Shown here: positions 52,493 to 63,666 of the stretch, one piece after another
Layout of the letters: the number at the start of each line of letters is the position of its first letter
Position numbering within the stretch: position 1 is the first letter of the stretch
Source of the DNA: Actinophytocola sp963825445
Lineage (GTDB): Bacteria > Actinomycetota > Actinomycetes > Mycobacteriales > Pseudonocardiaceae
DNA length: 64,000 nucleotides
Reading direction: 5' to 3'
NCBI GenBank assembly: GCA_963825445.1
Contig: CAWGTM010000003.1
Location: 22,969-86,968, forward strand
Position numbers and translations under genes: made by a program
The notes under the pieces: generated by a model
Told to the model about the DNA's origin: nothing
Databases searched by the model: none
The model's input: only the letters and a program-made list of their open reading frames with translations

Positions 52493-52947
52493 CTACTCGG
52501 CGACGACCTCGACGGCGAGGGTCGACGGTCGACCTCGGGGTGCAGCTGGACCGGCACCTCGGCCGGGCCGAGCTCCTTGAGCGGCTCGGCGAGCGTCGAT
52601 CTTGCGCCGGTCGAGCTCGACCCCGGTCTGCTCCTTCACCGCGGCGACGATGTCCGCCGTGGTGACCGAGCCGAACAGCTTGCCGCCCTCGCCCGCTCGC
52701 GCCGTGACCTGGATCGGCGCGCGCGGTGAGCCGCGACCGCGAGCTCCTGGGCCGCTTCCTGGTCGCGGTCGTCGCGGATCTGAGCGGTTGCGACGCATGG
52801 CCGTCGGCCTGCTGCGACCACGCCCTTCGTCGCGACGATCGCGAGCCCACGGGGCACGAGGTAGTTGCGGGCGTAGCCGTCGGCGACCTCGAGCAGGTCG
52901 CCCTTGCGGCCGAGCTTCTCGACGTCTTCGCGGAGCACGACCTTCAT
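52493..52947 (-). CDS. rplI: Ribosomal protein bL9, frame-broken
   Basis: The N-terminus MKVVLREDVEKLGRKGDLLEVADGYARNYLVPRGLA (start and end cited: MKVVLREDVEKLG, NYLVPRGLAIVATKG) is intact. Further pieces IRDDRDQEAAQELA, PIQVTARAGEGGKLFGSVT, TADIVAAVKEQTGVELDRR and LAVEVVAE lie in other frames. At least four indels between 52,545 and 52,800 are needed to restore about 150 residues. The ATG overlaps the upstream rpsR stop as ATGA. Confidence 0.9.
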
Positions 52948-53455
52948 TCGTCGTCTCCGCGTCGCTCGCGCCGTCGACGTCGATCTCGACCTCGAGCGCC
53001 GAGCCTCGGCGCGTAGCCGTCGAGCCGCCGTCGTCGCCGAGGCCGCTTCGAGCGTCACGCCGTCGGGCGGCTCGTCGAGCTCGCCGACGACGGGCGGCGG
53101 TGCGTCCGGCGTCGGCATCGGCGCGCGACAGGTCGCCGCGGTCGCCGCGATCGCCGCGGTCGCGACGCCTGCCGCTCTGCGCTGGGTCACCTGGCGCACG
53201 CTGTACGGCAGCAACGCCATCTCGCGGGCGACGCGGATCGCCCGGGCGACCTCGCGCTGCTGCTGCGCGTTGTTGCCGGTGACGCGGCGGGCGCGGATCT
53301 TGGCCCGCTCCGACATGAAGCGCCGGAGCAGGTTGACGTCCTTGTAGTCGACCCAGTCGATCGCTCTCTGGTTGAGGATCGACACCTTCTTCTTGGGCGT
53401 GCGCCTTCGGTCGGCGGCCTTCGAGTCTTGCTGCGCGTTCCCGTTCTTGCGGTCT
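52944..53455 (-). CDS. rpsR: Ribosomal protein bS18, with C-terminal extension
   Basis: The S18 core is unbroken: TPKKKVSILNQRAIDWVDYK, NLLRRFMSERAKIRARRVTG, NNAQQQREVARAIRVAREMA and LLPYSVRQVTQR. After the usual end the coding signal seems to go on for about 70 residues, acidic in parts (GELDEPPDGVTLEA, LEVEIDVDGASDAE), to a TGA overlapping the rplI start. Because of indels the extension is tentative. The start near 53,455 is approximate. Confidence 0.82.
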
Positions 53456-53469
53456 CGCGCTCGTCCGGT

Positions 53470-53972
53470 CGAGAAGGGCTCTTCTCGCCGAAGTCGTCGT
53501 CGTCGCTGCCGCGCCGGCCGCCGGGCGCCGCCGCGGCCCGGCGGCGCCGCCGCCGCCACCGCTGCCGCCACCGCCGCCGCCGCCGCCGCCACCGAGTCGC
53601 CGCCACCCCGACGCTCGGAGCGCTTCACCTCGGCCGTCGCCCAGCGCAGGCTCGGGCCGACCTCGTCGGCGACGATCTCGACGACGCTGCGCTTCTCGCC
53701 TTGCTCGGTCTCCCAGCTGCGCTGCTCGAGCCGGCCCGTGCACGATGACGCGGGTGCCCTTGCCGATCGAGTCGCTGACGTTCTCGGCCATGTCGCCCCA
53801 GCAGACGACGTTGAAGAAGCTGGTCTGCTCCTCCCACTCGCTGGTCTGGCGGTTCTGCCACCGCCGGCTCACCGCGATGCCGAAGCGCGCGTTCGCCTGC
53901 GCCCGCGGCGGTGTAGCGGATCTCCGGGTCCCGAGTGAGGTTCCCGACGACCGTGATCGTGTTGTCAGCCAT
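53470..53972 (-). CDS. ssb: Single-stranded DNA-binding protein, frame-broken
   Basis: MADNTITVVGNLTRDPEIRY is followed, in another frame, by ANARFGIAVSRRWQNRQTSE, WEEQTSFFNVVCWGDMAENV and IGKGTRVIVHG, together an OB fold. Then a glycine-rich linker and the acidic tail DDDFGE...EPF (normally DDDIPF-like), the docking peptide for repair and replication partners. Frame shifts lie near 53,905, 53,740 and 53,475. The stop is not preserved. Confidence 0.9.
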
Positions 53973-54048
53973 TCCCTGGTCTCCTCTTCATCGTGTCCGC
54001 TCGGGTGCGGCCCGACCGTCGGCACTGCGTCCGGTTCCGAGCGACTCA

Positions 54049-54409
54049 CTAGTCGTCGTCGTCGGCGTCGCGGTGCAGCGGCGTCTCGGCCGCGGGCGTT
54101 CCCGCGAGCTTCCCGTAGACCTGCTCGGGGATGCGCAGCACCTTGTGACGGACGACCTCGTCGGCAAGGGAGAGCGCCCGGTGCAGCTCGTCCATCGCCG
54201 CGGGCTCGGCCTTCGCCTGCAGGACCACGTAGTAGCCCTCCCAGCGGTGCTTCACCTCGTACGCGAACCGTCGCTTGCCCCAGAAGTCGATCTGGCCCTT
54301 CTCGGCGCCCTTCGACTCGATGAGCTCGGACGGAGCGGTCGACTGCGGACCGGATGGTCTCCTCTTCCAGGTCCGCGTCGAAGATGATCATGACCTCGTA
54401 CGGCCGCAT
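54049..54409 (-). CDS. rpsF: Ribosomal protein bS6, frame-broken
   Basis: MRPYEVMIIFDADLEEETIR starts the protein. The second half, KHRWEGYYVVLQAKAEPAAM, DELHRALSLADEVVRHKVLR and a poly-Asp end (HRDADDDD), is in another frame. Indels lie at about 54,260-54,350. GGAGG precedes the ATG by nine bases. First gene of rpsF-ssb-rpsR-rplI-dnaB, the standard bacterial order. Confidence 0.9.
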
Positions 54410-54666
54410 GGGCCGTACCTCCTTCGGACCGCCTCACACTGACGCCTTGGGGCGGGCTCCCCCGGTCGGCCCGAGGGCTGCCGGAGGAGCAGGTGAGCTG
54501 AGCGGGTCAGGCTACCAGCGACCCGCCGACACCCGCCCCTCGTGCGGTTGTCCGACGACCCTACCGACGGCCTGTGACAGCCAAATCTCCGTCGCGCGCA
54601 CGGATGTCTCCGCACGCCGATCCGCTCATGCTCGGCTCGACAGTCATGCCGGACCGGAGGCTCATC

Positions 54667-55788
54667 GTGACGCAGGGCGACAAGACGCAGGAAGAGATGC
54701 AGGCCGAGATCGACGAGCTGCGGGAGCGCCTGGCCCGCCTCGAGCAGCAACACGGCGGTGCGGAGCAGGGGGAGCAGGAGCCGACGGAGCCAGTCGAGGC
54801 TCCCCTTGACCGGTCGCTCTCTCGACGTCGCCTGTTCGGCATGGCCGGGGCGGCCGCAGCGGCCGGGGTGACGGGCGCGGTGCTCTCCGCGTCCAAGGCC
54901 GGCGCGCTCGACGGCGATCCGATCCTGATCGGCAGCCCGGCGAACGCCGGCACCCGGAGACGCGACTGTCGACGCCGAACCTCGGCGGCGCCGCCCTGAA
55001 CGTCACGAACGTGGGCGGCAGCAACAACGCGGTCGGCATCACCGCGATCGCCACGAGCGGCATCGGCATCACGGCTTCGGGTGTGAACGGCGGCGTCAGC
55101 GCCGTCTCCAGCGGCGGGTCCGGCGTCTCCGGCCAATCGACGAGCTCGGGCGGCAGCGGTGTGTTCGCCTCGAACTCCGGCGGTGGCCTGGCGCTCGAGG
55201 TCGGAGCACCATCCTCCGAGTTCGGCGCGCACCTGCGCCTCAACGCGAACCCCACGGTCGTCGGTCCGCCGACAGCCGGGACTCACGCTTTGGGCGAGTT
55301 CTGGCTGGACAACGCCGGACATCTGTATCAGTGCACCGTCGCCGGCGTGCCGGGGACCTGGGTGAACCTGACGGCGGGAGGCCCGGCACTGACCCTGCTG
55401 GCGGCGCCGTCCCGCGTCTACGACTCCCGCATCGGGGCCGGCAACCCGAGCGGCGCGGCCCAGGGCGCCTTGGCGTTCGGCGGCGGCATCGCGAGTCATC
55501 GACTGCACCAACACCACGCCGGCGCTCCCAGCCACCGCGACCGCCATCCTCTTCAACATGACCGTCATCGTCCCGACGGGGAACTTCGGGGCGCTCGCGG
55601 TCGTGTCGGCCGCCGCGGCGGACCCGCCGTCGACGGTCAGCAGCATCAACTGGCACCTCGGCGGCTCCGTCGTCGGCAACAACGTGACGTCGGTGTGCGA
55701 CGGGTCCCAGGCCGTGAAGGTCAAGTGCGTCGCGAGCCCGGGCTGCAGCTCCGACTTCAGCCTCGACGTCGTCGGATACTACGAGTAG
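54667..55788 (+). CDS. Tat-exported repeat protein 1 (coiled coil + VYDSR/VGYY domain)
   Basis: GTG 54667 follows GGAGG by six bases. The order is: a short coiled coil (EEMQAEIDELRERLARLEQQ), a twin-arginine signal (SRRRLFGMAGAAAAAG), a Gly/Ser/Val repeat region (GSGVSGQSTSSGGSGVFAS), a segment ending ALGEFWLDNAGHLYQC, and a C-terminal domain from RVYDSRIGAGNPSGA to LDVVGYYE. That domain type is common at the ends of extracellular actinobacterial proteins. Frame shifts near 54,955 and 55,495. Function unknown; a surface or matrix role is inference. Confidence 0.72.
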
Positions 55789-55896
55789 CCCTTGATCCGA
55801 CCCTCGGGCAGAACGGCTCCGCGCCGCCCTGCATAGGATCCCGCCGGACGGTGTCGGCGCCAGCAGGGCGGCGGCGGCGGCGAGCGGGGGGACAAC

Positions 55897-57608
55897 ATGG
55901 CGACCGAACAGGCGAACGACGTCCGGGACGAGATCGAGGCGCTGCGAGCGCGCCTCGGCGAGCTCGAGGCGAGGGTCGAGGGCGCGTCGCCGGCTGGCGA
56001 GAGCCTGAGCCGCCGGCGCTTCTTCACCGCGGCCGCGCGCGGCTGCGGCTGCGGGCGTGGCGGGGACCATGCTCGGTGGATCCCCTGCCGGCGCCGACGA
56101 CCGGCGTCTGGAGCTACGGCACGAGCGGGAACGACGCCGGCACCGACACCACGACGCTCACCTCGACCAGCGGCGCGTCGACGCTCAACATCTCCAACTC
56201 GGGTACGGGAAGCGCCGTGGCCGCGGTGAACAACGGGAGTGGGCACGGCCTCCAAGGCATTGCATCGGGTGCAGGCGTGGTCGGTGTTCGCGCGGAGAAC
56301 AGCTCGACCAACGCGACGGCGCTCCAGGCGATCGGAGCGAGTGGCACCGGGATCAGCGCAACCGGCGGCAGCGCGACCGGCTTCGGCGTCACCGCCGTGA
56401 ACAACGCCGCGGGTGGGACCGGCGTGCGCGGCACGAGCACGCAGGGGGGCGCCACGTCGACGGGCGTCCTGGGCGAGATGACGGACGGCGGCAGCGGCGC
56501 CGGGTTCGGCGTGCGCGGCGTGACGACGGACGCGGTGAATGCGGTCGGCGTGCAGGCGGAGCACAACCCGAACGTTCGGTGCGACCGTCGCGCTGCGCGC
56601 GACCGTCTTGTCCAACACCGCTGACACCCCGATCGCGATCCAGGGCACCGCGACGGCGAACACGGGCACCGGCGTCTCCGGCACGGGCAAGTTCGGCGTG
56701 AAGGGCGCCTCGACCGTGGTGGGCGGCATCGGCGTGCACGGGACGGCGGCGGCCGTGACGGGGGGCGCCACCGCCGTGCTCGGCGAGGCGACCGGCGCCA
56801 CCGGCTTCGGCATCGGCGTCAAGGGGGCCAGCGCCGGCGACACCGGGGTCGGCGTCCAGGGCGAGCCGACGCACGCGACCGGGGCCATCACGGGCGTGCG
56901 CGGGAGGACGGCATCGACGGCGGGCATCGGCGTCTCCGGCGAGACCACGGCGGTGACCGGCGCCACCGTCGGCGTCCACGGAGTCGCGAGCTCGACGACG
57001 GGCGGGATCGGGGTGAAGGCGCAGGGTGCGTTCGCCCCGCTCCTGCTCGTGCCGGCGTCGGTCGCGACCGGTGCGCCGGCCGCGGCAAGCCACCAGAAGG
57101 GCGAGATGTACGTCGACGCGAACGGCGACCTGTGGTTCTGCACCGCCGTCGACAACTGGACCAAGCTCAATGACCAGTCCGGTGGGGGCGGTGGTGGCGG
57201 GCCGGTGCTGAACCTGCTGCCGTCGCCGTTCCGGGTCTACGACTCGCGAGTCGGCGCCGGCAACCCGAGCGGCGCGCCGACAAGGCGCGCTGGCGTTCGG
57301 TGCGGCATCCCGCGTCATCGACTGCACCAACACCACACCGGGACTGCCCGGCACCGACGACCGCGATCCTCTTCAACATGACCGTGATCGTCCCGACCGG
57401 CAACTTCGGAGCACTCGCGGTCGTCTCGGCGGCCGCGGCCGACCCGCCCTCGACCGTCAGCAGCGTCAACTGGCACCTCGGCGGCTCCGTCGTCGGGAAC
57501 AACGTGACGTCGGTGTGCGACGGGTCCCAAGCCGTGAAGGTCAAGTGCGTCGCGAGCCCGGGCTGCAGCTCCGACTTCAGCCTCGACGTGGTCGGCTACT
57601 ACGAGTAG
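55897..57608 (+). CDS. Tat-exported repeat protein 2
   Basis: The same plan as the preceding gene but longer (about 570 residues): coiled coil RDEIEALRARLGELEARVEG, Tat signal SRRRFFTAAA, then many short repeats of the form G-[VI]-G-V-x-G (GTGVRGTST, GIGVHGTAA, GVGVQGEPT), as in beta-helical fibres. It ends with GEMYVDANGDLWFC and a VYDSR...VVGYYE domain. The last 76 residues differ from protein 1 at one position only. Frame shifts near 56,035, 56,085, 56,575, 57,285 and 57,350. Confidence 0.72.
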
Positions 57609-57703
57609 CGGCGCTCCTGCGCCGGACGCCTCTCGACATCGCCGTGCTCCGGCGGTAAGGAATTCGTCTCCCGCCAGGGCAGGCGGGCGACGAGGGGGCC
57701 AGG

Positions 57704-58931
57704 ATGCGGCTGTTCGGACGGTCGAAGGACGAGCGCGACACGAGGATCGACGAGCTCACGGCGCGCCTCGAGCAGCTCGAGGCCGAGCGCGACGCGGGAC
57801 GCGGTCCGCGGCGGCGGTTCTTCACGACCGCGGGTGCCGCGGCCGCAGGCGGCGTCGCTGGCGCGGTGCTCGGGACCACTCCCGCAGGGGCGAGCTCCGG
57901 CACGATGCTGTACGGGGCGACGAACACCGCCGACATCGACCCGACCTCGCTGACCGCCACCGCCGTGAACGCGACGCTGTTCGTCGACAACACCGGCGGC
58001 GCCGGGAGCGGCGTCGTCTCGAACATCAACTCCACGACGAACGGCACAGCGCTGCGCGGGAGCGCGCGAACCTACGACCGGAACGACGACCGGCGTCGCC
58101 GGCAGCACCGCGTCGACCACCAACATCGCGGCCGGGGTCGCGGGCAACGCAACCGGCGCGAGCGGCAACACCGTTGGCGTCCGGGGCCAGAACAGCTCGC
58201 TCACGAACTCGGCGGCCGGGGTGCTCGGGCTTGCCGAGAGCACCCGGCGCGACCAACGGCGTCCGCGGGGCCACGTCGTCGTTCAACCTGCTGGCCGCGG
58301 GCGTGCGCGGCGAGGCGAACGACGCGGTCGGCGTGGAAGCCTTCGCCGTGAACGGCTACGCGATGAAGGCGGCCGGCGGCATGGCGCAGGTCTACGTGGT
58401 GCCGGCGAACTCGGTCGGGTTCCCCTCGACCGGCACCCACAACCGGGGTGAGCTGTTCCTGGACAACGTCGGCGACCTGTTCCTCTGCCTGAACCCCGGG
58501 ACGCCCGGTCAGTGGACGAAGCTCAACGAGCAGCAAGGTGTCGGGCCGACGCTCACGCTGCTGCCCACGCCGACGCCGGTCTACGACCGCGCGTCGGGCA
58601 GGGGAACCCGAGCGGAGCCTCCAGGGGCCGCCGCGTTCGGCGCGGCGGCGCGCACCATCAACTGCTCGCCCTCGGTGCCGGTCACCGCGACCACGATCCT
58701 CATGAACCTCGCGGCCGTGCCCACGGCCGGCTCGTCAGCGTGCTGTCCGTGTTCGCCGCCAAATCCCCGGCTCGGCGGCGGCGAGCATCAACTGGACCTC
58801 AGCCGGCACCGTCCTCTCCAACGCGGTGACGTCCACGTTCGACGGGTCCAGGACATCGAGGTCGAGTGCATCGCCAGCGCCGGCTGCGCGCGCAGTTCAT
58901 CATCGACATCGTCGGCCATTACCCGTCCTGA
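57704..58931 (+). CDS. Tat-exported repeat protein 3
   Basis: Third tandem copy. Coiled coil DTRIDELTARLEQLEAERDA, signal RRRFFTTAGAAAAGG, a repeat region with fewer GVxG units, then GELFLDNVGDLFLCLNPGTP and a diverged C-terminal domain (PTPVYDRASG ... FIIDIVGHYPS). It is less like copies 1 and 2 than they are like each other. Frame shifts near 58,075, 58,245, 58,600, 58,735 and 58,890. The stop is TGA 58,929. Confidence 0.7.
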
Positions 58932-58936
58932 CCCAG

Positions 58937-59431
58937 CTACGACGATAGCTGTCCGTCGGGGAGGTCGCCGGCGAGAGTCTCGAGCGCGTAGCGGAACGGC
59001 GCGCTCGACTGGTACGAGGGGCACCCGGCGTCGGTGCCGTCGCACGGCTCCATGCGCAACCGGTCGACGACGCGTCCGTCGGCGTCGTAGAAGGCGATGT
59101 CGAGCGGCACGGGGACGGTCGACATCGTGAACGTGTTCGTCGAGTCCTCGGCGTACACGAAGAGCATGCCGTCGTAGCCGCCGATCGTCTCGCGCTCCCG
59201 GAGCCCCTGCCCACGCTCGTCGACGTCGTCGGCGATCACGACGTTCATGCTCGTCTCGCCGACCCGAACGGTCGTCTCGGTGAGCTGCGGGAAGGGGTCG
59301 GTGGCCGGGCGGGCAGCAGCGACCGCTTCGCTCAGCGGCCCGGGGTCCTCGGACGTGCCGTCGTCACGCAGCACGATCCAGCCGGCAGCGCCGAGCAGCA
59401 CGGCGCCGACCACGAGCAGCGCCACCCCCAC
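58937..59431 (-). CDS. DUF192 membrane-anchored protein
   Basis: A 164-residue protein with an N-terminal span (VALLVVGAVLLGAAGWIVL), then a DUF192 domain: MNVVIADDVDERGQGLRERE, GGYDGMLFVYAEDSTNTFTM, VPLDIAFYDADGRVV. Family function is unknown. The frame appears intact. The start lies 13 bases after the panB stop on the same strand, so it may be cotranscribed with panB. Confidence 0.85.
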   Translation of the reverse strand: MGVALLVVGAVLLGAAGWIVLRDDGTSEDPGPLSEAVAAARPATDPFPQLTETTVRVGETSMNVVIADDVDERGQGLRERETIGGYDGMLFVYAEDSTNTFTMSTVPVPLDIAFYDADGRVVDRLRMEPCDGTDAGCPSYQSSAPFRYALETLAGDLPDGQLSS

Positions 59432-59443
59432 GACGGGGGCGGT

Positions 59444-60329
59444 TCACGCGGGTGTGCGCTCCGACTGTCCGTCGGCGGCGGTGTAGAGACCGATCGCCTC
59501 GGCGACCGAGTCGGCCGCGTGGTACGTCTCCTCGCTGGAGGGGAACGTCCCGGCCCGCACGTCGTCGGCGAACTGGCTGACCGCGGTCGGTGGCGTCCGC
59601 CTGCGAGGTCGGCGTAGCGGCGCACGAACTTGGGCGGCAGCGCGGTCCTCGAGGCCCGAGCAGGTCGTGGATACACGAGCACCTGGCCGTCGCAGTGACG
59701 ACCGGCGCCGATGCCGATCGTGGGCACGGCGACCGACTCGGTGACCATGCGGGCGACCGCGTCGGGGACGCACTCGAGCACGATCGCGAAGCAGCCGGCC
59801 TCGGCGAGCGCGATCGCGTCGTCGACGATCGCCGCGGGCCGCGTCGAGGTCCTTGCCCTGCACCCGGAATCCGCCGAGCGCGTGGATCGACTGCGGCGTG
59901 AGGCCGAGGTGGCCCATCACCGGGATCTCGGCGTCGAGGATCGCCTGCACGGCGTCGAGCCGCTTGCGGCCGCCCTCGAGCTTCACCGCGCCGGCGCCGG
60001 CGCGCACGAGCGCGGCCGCGTTGCGCACCGTCTCCTCGCGGGAGACGTGGTAGCTCAGCCACGGCAGGTCGCCGACGACGAGCGCCGACGGGTTGGTGCG
60101 CGCGACCGCACCGACGTGGTGCGCCATGTCGTCGGTCGTGACCTGCAGCGTGTCGTCGTACCCGAGCACGACCATCGCGACGCGAGTCGCCGACGAGGAT
60201 CATGTCGACGCCGGCTGCGTCGGCAACGCGGGCCGACGGCGCGTCGTAGGCGGTCACCATCACGAGCGGGGTGCGCCGTCGCCCTTGCGGCGCGCGAATC
60301 GGGCGCGCTGGCACGGCGTGAGCGGCCAT
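59444..60329 (-). CDS. panB: 3-methyl-2-oxobutanoate hydroxymethyltransferase, frame-broken
   Basis: First step of pantothenate synthesis (ketoisovalerate to ketopantoate). Pieces: VMVTAYDAPSARVADAAGVD, MILVGDS, VVLGYDDTLQVTTDDMAHHV, ALVVGDLPWLSYHVS, AGAVKLEGGRKRLDAVQAIL, VMGHLGLTPQSIHALGGFRV, CFAIVLECVPDAVARMVTES, TIGIGAGRHCDGQVLV, and the end GTFPSSEETYHAAD. The magnesium and catalytic residues in these pieces are kept. Frame shifts near 60,185, 59,835, 59,665 and 59,595. Confidence 0.9.
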
Positions 60330-60517
60330 GGTCCGTACCTCCGCCGTCCAGGGCACACACGGCTCCCGGCAGCACCCGCAGGGTACCCGAGGCCGACCTC
60401 CACGCACCGGCAGCACAGCGGACGTCCCGAGCAGCCGACGCAAGCGACGGTGAGGCGCGCTGCGCGCTGAGCGACGGGCGTGCGTCGGCACGTGCCCGAG
60501 TAGCCGCCGCCGCCGGG

Positions 60518-60876
60518 TCAGGCAGCTCCGTGGGGCTCGCGCCGCGAGGTGGTTCCAGCGGCAGCGGACGCAGACCTCGACGACGTAGCGGGCGAACTCG
60601 TCGTGCTGACGCGCTCGAGCTTCTCGAGCTCGCCGTCGTAGGAGATGCAGCGGCCGTTGGCCTGGCGGAGCGCGTCGCCGTAGACGTAGGACACGAGTCG
60701 CAGGCTCTCGGAGCCGCAGACGGGGCAGTCGTCGTCGGCCGGCTCGCCGACGTGCGGCCGGCCCGGACCAGCTCGGGGTGGGCGTCGCAGACGTCGAGGC
60801 GGTCGCGGTCGCCGCGACTTCAGGTCCGCGGAGGCGGCCCGGCGCGCCAGCGCGTAGTCGACGTGCCGATGCCCGG
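60518..60876 (-). CDS. DUF5318-like zinc-ribbon protein, frame-broken
   Basis: CDAHPELVRAGRPHVGEPAD, CPVCGSESLRLVSYVYGDAL, GRCISYDGELEKLE and, after a frame shift near 60,610, YVVEVCVRCRWNHLA. The paired CxxC motifs suggest a zinc ribbon. This matches the short DUF5318 proteins found near ino1/padR in actinobacteria. The N-terminus is uncertain. The gap between panB and this gene (60,330-60,517) shows nothing recognisable. Confidence 0.7.
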
Positions 60877-61034
60877 CAGGTTGCGCGGCGCAGCCGGTGT
60901 GGTGACCGGCGCCGGCATCCGAGCGGGTGTGCTCGGGCATCGCGCGCGAGTGCCGGCACCTCCGGCCCACCGGTCCGCACCGTCGCCGAGACTCGGCTTG
61001 ACGGCCTCCGGGCATTCGGGGCATACTCCTCGCC

Positions 61035-61057
61035 CGATATATCGCATCGATATATCG
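61035..61057 (+). promoter_or_regulatory. Twin CGATATATCG palindromes upstream of padR
   Basis: The 10-bp palindrome CGATATATCG occurs at 61,035-61,044 and 61,048-61,057, start to start 13 bp, 25 bases before the PadR GTG. The AT-rich core stands out in 70 percent GC DNA. PadR proteins bind such dyads, so autoregulation of padR-ino1 is likely. Confidence 0.7.
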
Positions 61058-61081
61058 AGTCGATCAGGAGCGCACCGCATC

Positions 61082-61709
61082 GTGCTGGAACTCGCCATCC
61101 TCGGCCTGCTCAAGGAGCAGCCGCTCCACGGCTACGAGCTGAAGAAGCGCCTGGGCGAGACCCTCGGCTTCCTCTGGGGCGTCTCGTTCGGCTCGCTGTA
61201 TCCCGCGCTGCGCCGTCTCGAGCGCAGCCGGCGCGATCGAGAGCGTGACGCCGGCGCCGCCGGCGGCGCGCCGGTCCCCACCGGCTCGCTCGAAGGGTGA
61301 CCTCGCCGCGGCCCGGCAGCGCACGATGGCCGCCCGCATGCGAGCGGCCGCCGGACCCGCAAGGCCTACCGGCATCACCGAGCAGGGCGAGGCGCATGTT
61401 CGTCGAGCTGCTGCTCGCCGACGACACCAGGGCGACGACGAGAAGCGCCTTCGCGCTGCAGCTCGTCGTTCTGTCGCCACCTGCCCGCCGACGCTCGGCT
61501 CGACGCTGCTCGAGCGCCGCCGCGCCGAGCTCGCCACCGGCTCGACCGGGCGCCGGCCGCAGCCGCGACCCGCGCCGCGACCGCTACACCCGTCGCCTGC
61601 TGGAGCACCGACCCGCAGTCCACCGCACACGACATCGAATGGGTCGAAGAGCTGATCGCCGGCCGAGCGCACGAGCGCTTCCGACGGTCACGACCGAAGG
61701 AGCCACCGC

Positions 61710-61713
<4 letters not shown>
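61082..61713 (+). CDS. PadR family transcriptional regulator, frame-broken
   Basis: MLELAILGLLKEQPLHGYEL, KKRLGETLGFLWGVSFGSLY, PALRRLER is an intact PadR winged helix. The C-terminal part is scattered over frames (AYRITEQGEA, DEKAFALQL..., LLERRRAELAT, HDIEWVEELIAG). In mycobacteria a padR gene (Rv0047c) likewise sits beside ino1 (Rv0046c). The stop overlaps an ATG that may be the real ino1 start. Confidence 0.82.
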
Positions 61714-62794
<1,081 letters not shown>

Positions 62795-62831
62795 CGCTCC
62801 TGACGCCCCGCGTCCGCGTCGATAGACGCGG

Positions 62832-63666
62832 GTGCAGGAATGCCTCTCGAGAGCTCACGGCAAGCGGGCTCGCCACCGCGCTGAGCTTCGGCATCGGTGC
62901 GCTGCTGCTCGCGGCCTCCGCGCCGCAGTTCCCCGGCACGGGTGCCGTGCAGCCGCACTCGGGCACCGACTGCAAGGTCGTGCTCGTCGCCGGCGACAGC
63001 ATCGCCTACGAGATGGCCCCGCACCTCCAGGGGCGCCTCGCGGCCGGCGGACGGTGCGCGACGGTCGTCAACCGCGCCGTTCCGGGCTGGTCGAGCGGTG
63101 ACTGGGTCCCAGCGATCGGTCCGGCACTCGACGAGGTCCGGCCGGACATCCTCGTCATCGAGCTCATCGGGAACGAGGGCGTGGCCGGGCCGCGATGGGA
63201 CGACCCGGACTGGCTCAACCGGTCGGCCACCAACGCCGCGGTCATCACGGACGCCGCGACCTCGCGTGGGGTGAAGGTGTTCTGGGCGATCCCCCCGATC
63301 GGCGCCTTCTACTGCCTGTGGGGATCGCTCCACGCGACGCTCTGGCCCCATTGGGCATCGTGGGTCGGTGCCTCGCTTCCCGCGATCCGGCCCATCGGCG
63401 TGGCCGACTGGCGGACGCCGTTCGGAGGCGAGACCTACTCCCAGAGCTTCGCCTTCCCCGAGGGCCTGCGAACGCTGCGGCACGACGATTGCGTGCACCT
63501 GACGGCCGCGGGTGCCGAGGTCGCGGCCGACGCCACCGTGTTCGCGATCCAGCACGAGTGGGGGGCGGCGGCACCCGTGACGACCACCACCTCGACCAGC
63601 ACGACCAGCAGCACGTCGACGAGCACCACGAGCTCGACGACGACCACGACGCTCGTCGGCGGCTAG
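62832..63666 (+). CDS. Secreted SGNH/GDSL-like hydrolase with Ser/Thr tail
   Basis: After a signal-like segment (LATALSFGIGALLLAASAP) the mature part begins CKVVLVAGDSIAYEMAPHLQ, with the nucleophile serine in GDS. It continues with ILVIELIGNEGVAG (block III Asn) and ends in DDCVHLTAAGAEVAADA, which supplies the Asp and His of the catalytic triad. A 30-residue Thr/Ser run closes the protein, a likely glycosylated stalk. The frame is clean from about 62,860; the start is uncertain. Its stop overlaps the convergent gene (CTAG). Confidence 0.8.
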
